A stretch of 64,000 bases of DNA from positions 62,001 through 126,000 of the forward strand of contig NZ_CAJPVH010000006.1 in the NCBI RefSeq assembly GCF_905397395.1, given 5' to 3'. Under the pieces are notes generated by a model, which saw nothing but the letters and a program-made list of their open reading frames with translations, ran no database searches and was not told the DNA's origin. The DNA is from Cupriavidus campinensis. Its GTDB lineage: Bacteria; Pseudomonadota; Gammaproteobacteria; Burkholderiales; Burkholderiaceae. Within the stretch, counting starts at the first letter, position 1, and every line of letters starts with the position of its first letter. Both the position numbers and the translations under genes were made by a program. Positions 19,242 through 27,781 of this stretch are shown here, one piece after another.

Positions 19242-20188
19242 GCCGCAGCCTCCAGGGACGCATCGGGCACCGCGCCCGGCATGTGCCCTTCTCGCCGCAT
19301 GATCTGGACGAACACGTCTTCGAGGTCGGCCTTGCTGATTTCCATGTCTTCCACTTCGCAGCCAGCCTCGCGCAGCGCGGCCAGGATCGGTTCGACGGCT
19401 TCGTAGCCCGAAAGGCGCAGCCGGTGGGCGCGCTCGCCGGGGTTGGACGGCGTGCGCAGCGCCTCCAGCGCCGGCGGCAGCGTGCCGCGCGACAGCGTGA
19501 GCACCAGCTGCAGCCCCGCGAACTGGGTCAGCAGGTTGCTGGTGCGGTCCAGCGCCACCACCTCGCCAAACTTCAGCATGGCGATACGGTCGCACAGCGC
19601 CTCGGCTTCCTCGAGATAGTGCGTGGTCAGGATGATCGTGTGACCTTCCTTGTTCAGGCGCGAGATGAACTTCCAGAGCGTCTGGCGCAACTCCACGTCC
19701 ACGCCGGCGGTCGGCTCATCGAGCACGATCACGGGCGGCCGGTGCACCAGCGCCTGCGCCACCAACACGCGCCGCTTCATGCCGCCGGACAACTGGCGCA
19801 TGTTGGCGTCCGCCTTGCTGGTGAGGTCCAGGTTGGCCATGATTTCGTCGATCCAGTCGTCGTTGCGCGTCAGGCCGAAATAGCCCGATTGCAGCCGCAA
19901 CGTCTCCCGAACCGTGAAAAACGGGTCGAAAACCAGTTCCTGGGGCACCACGCCGAGCATGCGGCGCGCCATGCGGTAGTCGTCCACCACATCGTGCCCG
20001 AGCACGCTCACGCGGCCCGAATCGGCGCGGTTCAGGCCCGCGAGGATCGAGATCAGCGTGGTCTTGCCGGCACCGTTGGGACCGAGCAGGCCGAAGAACT
20101 CGCCGCGCTCGACGGTGAAACTGACACCCTTGAGCGCCTGCAGGTTGCGGTAGCGCTTGCGGACATCGGTAATTTCGATGGCTTTCAT
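19238..20188 (-). CDS. ABC exporter ATPase (YadG-like)
   Basis: 316-residue ATPase partner of the adjacent ABC-2 permease. Walker A LLGPNGAGKTTLIS, the signature LSGGMKRRVLVAQAL, Walker B VIVLDEPTAG and the H-loop TTHYLEEAEAL are all intact. Residues after about 230 form an extra C-terminal domain of the kind seen in multidrug or polysaccharide exporters of this type. The start MKAIEITDVRKRY at 20188 is chosen over a longer frame with no family match. It overlaps the permease gene by 4 bases. Confidence 0.9.
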   Translation of the reverse strand: MKAIEITDVRKRYRNLQALKGVSFTVERGEFFGLLGPNGAGKTTLISILAGLNRADSGRVSVLGHDVVDDYRMARRMLGVVPQELVFDPFFTVRETLRLQSGYFGLTRNDDWIDEIMANLDLTSKADANMRQLSGGMKRRVLVAQALVHRPPVIVLDEPTAGVDVELRQTLWKFISRLNKEGHTIILTTHYLEEAEALCDRIAMLKFGEVVALDRTSNLLTQFAGLQLVLTLSRGTLPPALEALRTPSNPGERAHRLRLSGYEAVEPILAALREAGCEVEDMEISKADLEDVFVQIMRREGHMPGAVPDASLEAAA

Positions 20189-20458
20189 GGCCGATGGTCT
20201 TGTGAGGGGCGCCTGGGCGGGCCGCCTCACTGGAGTTGGGGGGAACGTCCTTGAGGTTAGCCGCGCAGCACCTGGTGGAGCCGTGTCAGGACACTTGGGG
20301 GCGACTTGGGGACGAACAACCCGGAATTATAGGGGATGCGGGGGGTGTCTCGCTTTGGCCCGACTGGCCCCGCTACCGTTCCGACGCGGCGCCGGCCGCA
20401 GCCTGACGCCGGGGCATCGCATCGGCCGCGCCAATCACGCGCAGCCATGGATGCCGGT

Positions 20459-20812
20459 TCAATGTCGGTGGTGGTGGTGTTCCGGGTGGGAGATCGGCGC
20501 GGGCGGCAGGCCCAGCAGGCTTTCCACGCCGTAAAGCGTGGCCAGCGAGGCCAGTTGCGGCGGCACGCCATGCAGCGCCAGCGCCTGACCCCGGGCGGCG
20601 GCGGCGCGTTGCCACGCCAGCAGCACGGCCACGGCAGCCGAATCGACCTGCGCCAGCGCGCTGCAATCGACGGCCACATCACCCTGGGACACGCGCGACA
20701 GCCCCTCACGCAGCACGGCGGCGGCGTTGCGGTTGGTCAGCGAAGGGCCGAGCGCAGGCATCAGATCGATCGAAGAAGGGAAATCGAGGTCGGGAAACCG
20801 GCGCCCACGCAT
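20459..20812 (-). CDS. mlaB: MlaB-like STAS-domain protein
   Basis: About 117-residue STAS-domain protein expected to bind MlaF and activate the phospholipid ABC transporter in the cytoplasm. The STAS core is seen in LTNRNAAAVLREGLSRVSQGDVAVDCS, then ALAQVDSAAVAVLLAWQ, which holds the conserved Ser/Asp helix start, and then VPPQLASLATLYGVESLL. The last nine residues (HPEHHHHRH) contain six histidines, an unusual native tail. The start is uncertain: ATGs at 20812, 20848 and 20761 are in frame and none has a strong ribosome site. It is the last Mla gene, after mlaC. Confidence 0.8.
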   Translation of the reverse strand: MRGRRFPDLDFPSSIDLMPALGPSLTNRNAAAVLREGLSRVSQGDVAVDCSALAQVDSAAVAVLLAWQRAAAARGQALALHGVPPQLASLATLYGVESLLGLPPAPISHPEHHHHRH

Positions 20813-20896
20813 ATTTCTACGAGAAACAGGTTGGCGCCGAGCGGCCATTGTAGACCGGAATGGCTGCGGCGTGCTGCGCCGCAACCAGATTCCGCA

Positions 20897-21532
20897 TCAG
20901 CTCTTGGCGTTGGCCAGTTGCCGGTTGCGGTCCTGCAGGGTCTTGATGACGCCGTCCACACCCTGCTGCGTCACGATCGTGTTGAAGCTGCCCTTGTAGG
21001 CTTCGGTCAGCCACGCGCCGAGTACGTTGATGTCGTAGACCTTCCAACCCTGGGCGGTCTTCTCGAGGCGGTAATCCATCTGGATCGGCTCGCCCTTGTT
21101 GATGACCTGTGTACGGATCGTGGCGTCAGTGTCCTCAGCCGTGCCGCGGTACGGGCGGAACTGCACCTGCTGGTCGCGGATCTGGGCGATGGCGCCGGCA
21201 TAGGTACGGATCAGCAGCGTCTTGAACTCATCGGTGATGATCTTCTGCTGTTCCGGCGTGGCCTTCGACCAGTTGCGGCCCATCGCGATCTGCGTGGTCT
21301 TGCCGAAGTTGGCGTTCGGCAGGATCTTCTGCTCGACCAGCGCCGTGATCTTGCCGAGGTTGCCGGCCTGCATGTCCTTGTCAGCGCGCACGGAGGCCAT
21401 GACGTCGTTCACCACGGTCTTGACCAGCGCGTCCGGCGAGGACGCGTCCGTGGCCTGCTGGGCCTGCGCGGTGCCGGTGAAGGCCAGCACGGTGAAGACG
21501 GAAACAAAGGGGACCAACAGTCGCTTCAGCAT
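20897..21532 (-). CDS. mlaC: MlaC periplasmic phospholipid-binding protein
   Basis: 211-residue periplasmic carrier shuttling phospholipid between the outer-membrane MlaA complex and the inner-membrane MlaFEDB complex. A signal peptide (MLKRLLVPFVSVFTVLAFTGTAQAQ) precedes the family core with LPNANFGKTTQIAMGRNWSK, then FKTLLIRTYAGAI, and the beta-rich KVYDINVLGAWLTEAYKGSF near the end. Length is normal. It sits between mlaA and mlaB. Confidence 0.94.
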   Translation of the reverse strand: MLKRLLVPFVSVFTVLAFTGTAQAQQATDASSPDALVKTVVNDVMASVRADKDMQAGNLGKITALVEQKILPNANFGKTTQIAMGRNWSKATPEQQKIITDEFKTLLIRTYAGAIAQIRDQQVQFRPYRGTAEDTDATIRTQVINKGEPIQMDYRLEKTAQGWKVYDINVLGAWLTEAYKGSFNTIVTQQGVDGVIKTLQDRNRQLANAKS

Positions 21533-21768
21533 CGTAAATATCCTTATCTATCAAGGGCTTCGCGTCGGCCAACGCATGACGCCAGGTGCCCAGGAAACCG
21601 CTGCGGCTGGCGTGGAGCTGCCAAACCGCGCACTCATTGAAACATAGGCGCCCGGGAAGCGCTTGGCATCCAAGCGCCTCAAACACCACTTTCAAACACT
21701 TTGTTGCAGGGCTCACAGCGCTGGCACAGTCGCCGCAAACCCCAGCCAGCACGGGGCTGGCAAATCGA

Positions 21769-22680
21769 TCACCGGCCGAAACGGAGCGCGCCGCCCGGAC
21801 CAATCAGGTTCGGGGTCGGCACGGGCATCGGCTGGGCCGGCTGGGTGCCCTGGTCGGCCGGGGCTTCGCTGGCGGGCTTGTCCTGGGCCGGCGCCGCGTC
21901 GGACGGGGCTGTCGAACTCGCCGGGCTGGCCGATGAAGCACCCTCCTGGTCCTGATCATCCTGGGATGGCGGATTGCCGTCATAGATCAGGTACTGGCGG
22001 CGCTGCATATAGGAGTCGCGCAGGAAGGCATAGCGGTCCAGCGCAGCCGCCTCGATCAGGTTCGAGGCGCCCATCAGCTGCGAGCGGCCATCGACGATGC
22101 GCACGCCGGCGGCGGTATTGCGCGCCCACACCGGGTAGATATAGGCGGACGGGTCCATCAGGCGGTCCACCAGCATGCCGCCGGTGTCACGCACGGTGCT
22201 CGGGCCGAACAGCGGCAGCACCAGGTACGGGCCGGACGGCACCCCCCACACGCCGAGCGTCTGGCCGAAGTCTTCCTTGTACTTGGGCAGCCCGGCCGGC
22301 GTGGCGATGTCGATCAGCCCGCCAATGCCGAGCACGCTGTTGATGGCCACCCGCATGGTGTCTTCCGCCGCGCGCGACGGCTTGCCCTGCAGCAGGTTGT
22401 TCGCCGCCGAGTAGACATCGGACATATTCGAGAAGAAGTTGCCCACGGCGGTCCGGACCGGCGACGGCACATAGTCCGCGTAGACCGTGGCAACCGGCTT
22501 CAGCGCGTACTTGTCCACCTGCTCGTTGACCGTCTGCACGCCCCGGTTCAGGGGTTCGAGCGGGTCCTTCGGATTGGCGTCGGGGCCGGTGGCGCAGCCC
22601 GCCAGCATCAGGGCAGCGAAGGCGGCGGCACACAGTTGTCCAGGCGCCCGCGGGCGCCGATGCCTGACACGGCGGCTCAT
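21769..22680 (-). CDS. mlaA: MlaA (VacJ) outer-membrane lipoprotein
   Basis: 303-residue lipoprotein that removes mislocalised phospholipid from the outer leaflet of the outer membrane. A lipoprotein signal ends in LMLAGCATG, so the acylated Cys is in the LAGC lipobox near residue 29. The family core DPLEPLNRGVQ, then the VGNFFSNMSDVYSAANNLLQG block, and FGQTLGVWGVPSGPYLVLPLFGPSTVRD are intact. After about residue 235 a low-complexity tail rich in Ser, Ala, Asp, Gln and Pro extends it beyond the E. coli protein. Its start overlaps the mlaD stop by 4 bases, so here mlaA belongs to the transporter operon. Confidence 0.95.
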   Translation of the reverse strand: MSRRVRHRRPRAPGQLCAAAFAALMLAGCATGPDANPKDPLEPLNRGVQTVNEQVDKYALKPVATVYADYVPSPVRTAVGNFFSNMSDVYSAANNLLQGKPSRAAEDTMRVAINSVLGIGGLIDIATPAGLPKYKEDFGQTLGVWGVPSGPYLVLPLFGPSTVRDTGGMLVDRLMDPSAYIYPVWARNTAAGVRIVDGRSQLMGASNLIEAAALDRYAFLRDSYMQRRQYLIYDGNPPSQDDQDQEGASSASPASSTAPSDAAPAQDKPASEAPADQGTQPAQPMPVPTPNLIGPGGALRFGR

Positions 22681-23231
22681 TTCGCGCCCTCCGTGCCCGG
22701 TGCGGCCGGCAGCGCGGCGGCGCCGGAAGACGGCGCGGCAGCCGGAGCCGTCGAGGCGGAACCCCCGCCGGCGCCGGCGTCGGCGGCCTTGTTGTACAGG
22801 AACTGACCGATCAGGTTTTCAAGCACGACTGCCGACTGGGTCATCGTGATCTTGCTGCCCTGGGCCAGCATGGCGGTGTCGCCGCCGGCCTCGAGGCCGA
22901 TGTACTGCTCGCCCAGCAGGCCGGACGTCAGAATCTTGGCCGAGGTGTCCTTCGGAAACTGGTACGACTTGTCCAGGTTCAGCTCCACCGTGGCCAGGTA
23001 GGACTTGTCATCGAAGCGGATGGACGCCACGCGCCCCACCACCACGCCGGCGCTCTTGACCGGCGCACGCGCCTTCAGCCCGCCGATGTTGTCGAACTGC
23101 GCCTGGACCGAGTAGGTCTCCTGGAACGAGAAGCTGCTCATGTTGCCGGCCTTGAGCGCGAGGAACAGCAGCGCGACAAACCCCACCACCACGAACAGCC
23201 CCACCCAGTAGTCGAGTGATTTTTTCTTCAT
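22677..23231 (-). CDS. mlaD: MlaD MCE-domain substrate-binding protein
   Basis: 184-residue inner-membrane-anchored protein with one MCE domain that forms the hexameric ring of the phospholipid transporter. One N-terminal membrane helix (YWVGLFVVVGFVALLFLALK, residues 8-27) precedes the MCE domain (about 38-115: VQAQFDNIGGLKARAPVKSAG through GLLGEQYIGLEAGG). A hydrophobic helix (VLENLIGQFLYN) follows and should line the ring channel. The final 35 residues are Ala/Gly/Ser/Pro low complexity. It lies between mlaE and mlaA. Confidence 0.95.
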   Translation of the reverse strand: MKKKSLDYWVGLFVVVGFVALLFLALKAGNMSSFSFQETYSVQAQFDNIGGLKARAPVKSAGVVVGRVASIRFDDKSYLATVELNLDKSYQFPKDTSAKILTSGLLGEQYIGLEAGGDTAMLAQGSKITMTQSAVVLENLIGQFLYNKAADAGAGGGSASTAPAAAPSSGAAALPAAPGTEGAK

Positions 23232-23269
23232 GCGAGTCTCTTGTCGAATGCGTTTCGTTTGCCGCCGCG

Positions 23270-24046
23270 TCAGCTGAACATCAGCGCGGTCAGCAGGAAA
23301 TCCAGGCCCAGCACGGCCAACGAGGCCATCACCACGGTACGCGTGGTGGCCCGTGACACGCCTTCCGGCGTCGGGCGGGCCTCGAAGCCCTGGTACAAGG
23401 CAATAAACGTCACCGCGATACCAAAAATGAAGCTCTTGATCACGCCATTGAGCACGTCGGCGCGCACATCCACGCCGCCCTGCATCTGCGACCAGAACGC
23501 GCCGGCGTCCACCCCGATCAGCTGCACGCCCACCAGGTAGCCGCCCAGGACGCCCACGGCGCTGAAGATGGCCGCCAGGACCGGCATGGCAATCACGCCG
23601 GCCCAGAAGCGCGGCGCAATCACGCGCTGCAACGGGTTCACGGCCATCATTTCCATGGCGGTGAGCTGCTCGCCCGCCTTCATCAGGCCGATCTCGGCCG
23701 TCAGCGAGGTGCCCGCGCGCCCCGCGAACAGCAGTGCCGAAACCACCGGCCCCAGCTCACGCACCAGCGACAGCGCCACCAGCAGCCCGAGCGCCTGCTC
23801 CGAGCCATAGCGGTTCAGCGTGTAGTAGCCCTGCAGGCCCAGCACGAAGCCGACGAACAGCCCGGACACGGCGATGATCACCAGAGACAGGTTGCCGACG
23901 AAGAACACCTGGTCGGTGACCAGCCGGGGCCGGCGCAGCAACGCCGGGGACAGCGCCAGCAGCGCGAAGAACATGCGCGTGGCGTGGCCGACGCCGCCCA
24001 CGAAATTGCGCACGGCGGCGCCGATGCTGGTGAAGAAGGCGGTCAA
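23270..24046 (-). CDS. mlaE: MlaE permease of the phospholipid ABC transporter
   Basis: 258-residue inner-membrane permease. Five to six membrane helices are visible. The family signature region [21 protein letters not shown] is followed by [21 protein letters not shown] and [17 protein letters not shown]. Length is typical. The start at 24046 overlaps the mlaF stop by 4 bases, giving coupled translation. Confidence 0.96.
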   Translation of the reverse strand: MTAFFTSIGAAVRNFVGGVGHATRMFFALLALSPALLRRPRLVTDQVFFVGNLSLVIIAVSGLFVGFVLGLQGYYTLNRYGSEQALGLLVALSLVRELGPVVSALLFAGRAGTSLTAEIGLMKAGEQLTAMEMMAVNPLQRVIAPRFWAGVIAMPVLAAIFSAVGVLGGYLVGVQLIGVDAGAFWSQMQGGVDVRADVLNGVIKSFIFGIAVTFIALYQGFEARPTPEGVSRATTRTVVMASLAVLGLDFLLTALMFS

Positions 24047-24894
24047 CGGCTACCTCCGGCGGCGAAGTCATCGGCCAGCGAGGGGCCCGGGTAATGGAAT
24101 GGCACCGGGCCGTCGGCCTCGGCATGGACAAACTGGCGCACGAACGGATCGGTCGAGGCACGCAGCGCGTCCGGCTCGCCCTCGGCCGCGATCCGGCCGT
24201 TGGCGATGAAATAGACGTAGTCGGCAATCAGAAACGTCTCCTGCACATCATGGGAGACGATGATCGTGGTGGCGCCCAGCGCGTCGTTGAGGCTGCGGAT
24301 CAGGTTGGCGGTGAGGCCGAGCGAGATCGGGTCAAGGCCAGCGAACGGCTCGTCATACATCAGCAGCGCCGGGTCCAGCGCGATGGCCCGCGCCAGCGCC
24401 ACCCGCCGCGCCATGCCGCCGGAGATCTGGGCCGGCATCAGCTCCCGCGCGCCGCGCAGGCCCACCGCGTTGAGCTTCATCAGCACGAGGTCGCGGATCA
24501 TCGAATCGGGCAGGTCCGTGTGCTCACGCAACGGAAACGCCACATTATCGAAGACCGAGAGGTCGGTGAACAGCGCCCCGAACTGGAACAGCATGCCCAT
24601 CTGGCGCCGCACGGCGTAGAGGCCGGGCTGGTCCATGGCATCGATGTCGGCGCCGTTGAAGGTCACCCGTCCGCTGGAGGGGCGCACCATGCCGCCGATC
24701 AGGCGCATGACCGTGGTCTTGCCGCAGCCCGAGCCGCCCATCACGGCCACCACCTTGCCGCGCGGGAAGCGCATCGACAGGCCGGCGAGCACCGGCTTGT
24801 CGCCCGCCGCATAGGCGAAATCGACATCGGCGAGTTCGACGATGTCCGGGCTGATCAGGGACTGGGCAGGGAGGTTCGGTACGGTAGCGGTCAC
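24043..24894 (-). CDS. mlaF: MlaF ATPase of the phospholipid ABC transporter
   Basis: 283-residue ATPase driving Mla transport. Walker [15 protein letters not shown], signature [15 protein letters not shown], Walker [11 protein letters not shown] and H-loop [11 protein letters not shown] are intact. The C-terminal stretch (about 250-283, [20 protein letters not shown]) is the family's extra tail that contacts the neighbouring subunit. It is the first gene of the mla run, with a TATAAT box just upstream. Confidence 0.96.
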   Translation of the reverse strand: MTATVPNLPAQSLISPDIVELADVDFAYAAGDKPVLAGLSMRFPRGKVVAVMGGSGCGKTTVMRLIGGMVRPSSGRVTFNGADIDAMDQPGLYAVRRQMGMLFQFGALFTDLSVFDNVAFPLREHTDLPDSMIRDLVLMKLNAVGLRGARELMPAQISGGMARRVALARAIALDPALLMYDEPFAGLDPISLGLTANLIRSLNDALGATTIIVSHDVQETFLIADYVYFIANGRIAAEGEPDALRASTDPFVRQFVHAEADGPVPFHYPGPSLADDFAAGGSR

Positions 24895-24920
24895 GTTGGC
24901 ACCGGATTGGGCAGGGCGCC

Positions 24921-24926
24921 ATTATA
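24921..24926 (-). promoter_or_regulatory. Candidate -10 box for the mla operon
   Basis: Minus-strand TATAAT about 27 bases before the mlaF ATG. No recognisable -35 box lies 16-18 bases upstream (CG-rich). This would be the start of the long minus-strand gene run down to tatC. Confidence 0.45.
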
Positions 24927-25028
24927 AGGGCTACCACCTAGACGCGCGGGTTGCTGTGTGGCGACCGCTACATTCCAGTCCGGACAACAGTGTTCCCGAA
25001 ATGGAACAAATCGCCGGCTGGCGGCCAG

Positions 25029-26150
25029 TCAGGGCTCCGCGCCCTGCGTCGACTGGCGCACCAGCATCTGCCACTGGAGGGTCTCGGCGCGGATGGCCGT
25101 GGCGAACGCCTCCGGCGAATCGCGCACCGCCGTGAGCCCGGCAGCCATCAGCCGCGCACGCACTTCGCGCTCGTTGGTGACGTTATCCAGCTCCGTGGCC
25201 AGGCGGGCAACGATGGCGCGCGGCGTCTTGGCCGGGGCCATCACGCCGTACCAGGCCGTGGCGCCATAGCCATCCATGCCCGCTTCCTGCAGCGTGGGCA
25301 CCTGTGGCGCCAGCGGCGAGCGCTGGCCGCCGGTGACGCCAAGCAAGCGCAGCGTGCCGCTGCGCACGTGGTTCTGCACGGCTGTATAGGAACAGAAGCA
25401 GGCGCTGATGCGGCCGGCGAGCATTTCGAGAACCACGGCGGCCTCGCCCTTGGCCGTCACCAGCGGCACCCCGCTCGGGATGCCGCGCACCGCGTATTCG
25501 GCATAGAAGTGGGCCGGGCTGCCGGGCTGGCCGTAGCCATAGCTATAGGAGCCCGGGCTCGACCGCACCGCCGTGACCCATTGCTGCGGCGTCTGCATCG
25601 GCAGGCGCCCATCGATCACGAGGAACAGCGGCATCGTGGCCACACGCGCCACGGGCGTGAAGTCGCGCACCACGTCGTAGGGCACCGGCTCCAGGCCGGG
25701 CTGGATCAACATGTTGGCCTGGTGGAACAGCAGCGTGTGACCGTCGGAACTGGACTTGGCGACGACATCGCCGGCCATTGTGCCCGCCGCGCCGGGGCGG
25801 TTGTCCACCTCGACCGGCACGCCCAGGCGCACCGCGAGGCGCTCGGCCACCAGCCGCGCCGTGGCATCGGCCACACCGCCGGCCGGGAACGGCACGATCA
25901 TGCGGATGGGCCGCGCCGGGAAGGACACGGGACGGTTCAGCAGTTCGGGGCGGCTGCCGTTGGGAATGGCGGCGAATTGTGCGGTGGCCAGTCCGGCGGG
26001 AGGCTGCGCGAATGCCACTGCCGCACCGAGGAAGGCGGGCAGCATCAGGACGGCCCGCCACGAAGGGCGCGGGGCCGCCGGGGAGGCAGCGAGTGTCGGC
26101 AACTCCGTATTACCTCGCCAAAGCCGCGACCTTTTGCGCACTTCGGGCAT
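25029..26150 (-). CDS. Bug-family (TctC-like) periplasmic solute receptor
   Basis: 373-residue extracytoplasmic receptor of the Bug family, expanded in Burkholderiales, which bind carboxylates or other small molecules for tripartite tricarboxylate transporters. The N-terminus is long: about 28 polar residues precede the hydrophobic signal segment AVLMLPAFLGAAVAFA. The mature core begins FPARPIRMIVPFPAGGVADATAR, then VEVDNRPGAAGTMAGDVVAKSS, the typical ligand-loop motifs. The start at 26150 has GGAGGAAA just upstream. No TctA or TctB membrane genes lie nearby, so its partner and ligand are unknown, as for most Bug receptors. Confidence 0.9.
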   Translation of the reverse strand: MPEVRKRSRLWRGNTELPTLAASPAAPRPSWRAVLMLPAFLGAAVAFAQPPAGLATAQFAAIPNGSRPELLNRPVSFPARPIRMIVPFPAGGVADATARLVAERLAVRLGVPVEVDNRPGAAGTMAGDVVAKSSSDGHTLLFHQANMLIQPGLEPVPYDVVRDFTPVARVATMPLFLVIDGRLPMQTPQQWVTAVRSSPGSYSYGYGQPGSPAHFYAEYAVRGIPSGVPLVTAKGEAAVVLEMLAGRISACFCSYTAVQNHVRSGTLRLLGVTGGQRSPLAPQVPTLQEAGMDGYGATAWYGVMAPAKTPRAIVARLATELDNVTNEREVRARLMAAGLTAVRDSPEAFATAIRAETLQWQMLVRQSTQGAEP

Positions 26151-26332
26151 CAATTTCCTCCGGACCACGACGCAAGGCCATGGCACCAAATCGGCTGAAA
26201 GGGATTTCGAGGCAGTCTCTTGTTATCGCTTTTTGGGCATTGTACGAACAACGCTCAGGACGGCACAGACCACGTAAACCATAGCCGGGTGGACCCCAAT
26301 GGGTGATCGTGGGGCGCAATGGATCCCTCTTT

Positions 26333-26338
26333 TATAAT
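26333..26338 (+). promoter_or_regulatory. -10 box placing transcription start at the GNAT ATG
   Basis: A TATAAT ends 6 bases before the ATG at 26345, so a start 6-7 bases after the box would give a leaderless mRNA. No clear -35 or ribosome site is visible. Confidence 0.5.
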
Positions 26339-26344
26339 CGCCCG

Positions 26345-26869
26345 ATGTCTGAAATTGTCCTGCGGCGGATGCTGGCCGCCGACCTGCCCGCCGTGCTCGC
26401 CGTCCAGGCGCAGTGCTATGCCTCCACGCTGATCGAATCCGCCGACGCCCTCGCCAGCCGCCTCGCGCTGTCGCCCGGAACCTGCTGGGTGGCCGCGCTG
26501 CCCCAAAGCCGGCTGGCCGCCTACCTGTTCACCCACGCCTGGCCGCAAGCCACGCTGCCACCGCTCGACGGCGTGCTGGCGCGCGACTGGCCGCCCGCCA
26601 CTCCCCTGACCTGGTTCGTCCACGACATGGCCGTGGCGCCCGCCGGCCAAGGCGCTGGCCTGGCCGCCCGCCTCTACACCGCCGCCGAACAGTCGGCCCG
26701 CACGCTGGGCCTGACCTCATCGCGCCTGATCGCCGTTCAGTCCGCCGCCGCCTGGTGGCGCAGGATCGGGTACGCCCCGCTGACCGCACACGACGCCGCC
26801 CCGCATGCCCAAAAACTGGCCGCCTACGGCGCAGATGCAATCCTCATGGAGCGTAGGTTTGGCGGCTGA
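26345..26869 (+). CDS. GNAT-family N-acetyltransferase
   Basis: 174-residue acetyltransferase of the GNAT fold. The N-terminal LRRMLAADLPAVLAVQ helix and the acetyl-CoA pyrophosphate loop VAPAGQGAGLAARLYTAAEQ (Q/RxxGxG/A type) near residues 97-116 are visible, followed by the AAWWRRIGYAPL strand. The substrate cannot be inferred. The ATG at 26345 lies right behind a TATAAT box, and no ribosome site precedes it. It is divergent from the Bug receptor gene and shares strand with the cassette that follows 146 bases later. Confidence 0.85.
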   Translation: MSEIVLRRMLAADLPAVLAVQAQCYASTLIESADALASRLALSPGTCWVAALPQSRLAAYLFTHAWPQATLPPLDGVLARDWPPATPLTWFVHDMAVAPAGQGAGLAARLYTAAEQSARTLGLTSSRLIAVQSAAAWWRRIGYAPLTAHDAAPHAQKLAAYGADAILMERRFGG

Positions 26870-27014
26870 CGGGAGGCTGACAGGGTGGGCGGTGGCAAGC
26901 GCGTCGCGCGTGTTTGACGTGCAGCAAGCCCGACCGGGAACTCGATGAAGTCCGATTTCTTCACCGGCGGTGTGGCGATACGGTTTCCAGCTCAACAGAG
27001 TTGGAGATCTACGT

Positions 27015-27446
27015 ATGGGCAACACTTATCGCTATGGCATCCACGAAAACCTTTCGCCCGGAGAATTGTTCCTGCTGGTCACCATCGACGAAACCTGCAA
27101 GCAGCTTGGGATTGAAGATTTCGCTACTGTTGGAGCGATTCTGGCGGGCCAGAACTGGGTGCCCACGCGAGGTAAATTTCACGGGGCCACGCCGCGACCC
27201 TCCGTGGCTTCAAAACTCGCGCGAACCTACCTGAATTACGATCTGAAGCGAAAGATCTTGCCGACTGTCACGAATGCGAGCGTCAGACAACTCAAAGTGT
27301 TCATGACGCGAAACCTTGGCACTTTCGTCGGCCGCTCCGTTCCGGTTCTCGGCTGGGCACTCTTCGCTCGAGACGTAGCCATCATCACTGCTAACTCAGT
27401 GGGCCAGTACAACCGTTTGGTCAAAAGCGAAGACAGGGCCTTCTAA
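27015..27446 (+). CDS. STM2901-like protein, first gene of a three-gene cassette
   Basis: 143-residue protein that I recognise as resembling the Salmonella STM2901 family, whose function is unknown. The N-terminal half (YGIHENLSPGELFLLVTIDE, then TVGAILAGQNWVPTRGK) looks globular. The C-terminal part carries a conserved-looking glycine/proline hydrophobic stretch, GRSVPVLGWALFARDVAII, about residues 112-130, which could be a membrane or membrane-inserting helix pair. The start at 27015 has GGAG 8 bases upstream. The stop overlaps the next ATG by one base (TAATG). Base composition is lower in GC than neighbours: 29 of 60 G+C at 27061-27120 against 42 of 60 at 26401-26460, both counted by hand. 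Confidence 0.68.
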   Translation: MGNTYRYGIHENLSPGELFLLVTIDETCKQLGIEDFATVGAILAGQNWVPTRGKFHGATPRPSVASKLARTYLNYDLKRKILPTVTNASVRQLKVFMTRNLGTFVGRSVPVLGWALFARDVAIITANSVGQYNRLVKSEDRAF

Positions 27447-27781
27447 TGACAGACGCCACGCTTGCGGCAGTTACTGCCTTTATCCGGCAAAGCACCGGCC
27501 TTCCGGAAGGCCAGCGCATTTCCCGCACCGACAGCCTTGAGCGCGATCTGGACCTGACCGGCGACGAAGCCTTTGATTTCATGGAGGAATTTCTCACGCA
27601 CTTCGGCATCGAGCGTGGCGACTATGCGTTCCAGCGTTACTTCTGCGAAGAGGGCTTCAGCCTGCTCGAGATCCTCGCCATGCCGTTCTCACGGAAGCTT
27701 CGTCTGAAGTACGAAAAGATGCCGCTGACCGTCGGCATGCTGGAACGGGCGATCGAGTCGGGCGCCTGGGAAACGCCATGA
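27446..27781 (+). CDS. DUF1493-family acidic protein
   Basis: 111-residue acidic protein resembling DUF1493, a family found next to STM2901-type genes. Its middle part, RDLDLTGDEAFDFMEEFL followed by THFGIE, reads like the helix II region of acyl carrier proteins (compare the DSL...EEEFGIE pattern). At the position of the phosphopantetheine serine there is a glycine, so if the fold is shared it is not a working carrier. The gene starts in the stop codon of its upstream neighbour and overlaps the next gene by 4 bases. It may be a chaperone, adaptor or immunity partner; that is inference. Confidence 0.7.
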   Translation: MTDATLAAVTAFIRQSTGLPEGQRISRTDSLERDLDLTGDEAFDFMEEFLTHFGIERGDYAFQRYFCEEGFSLLEILAMPFSRKLRLKYEKMPLTVGMLERAIESGAWETP

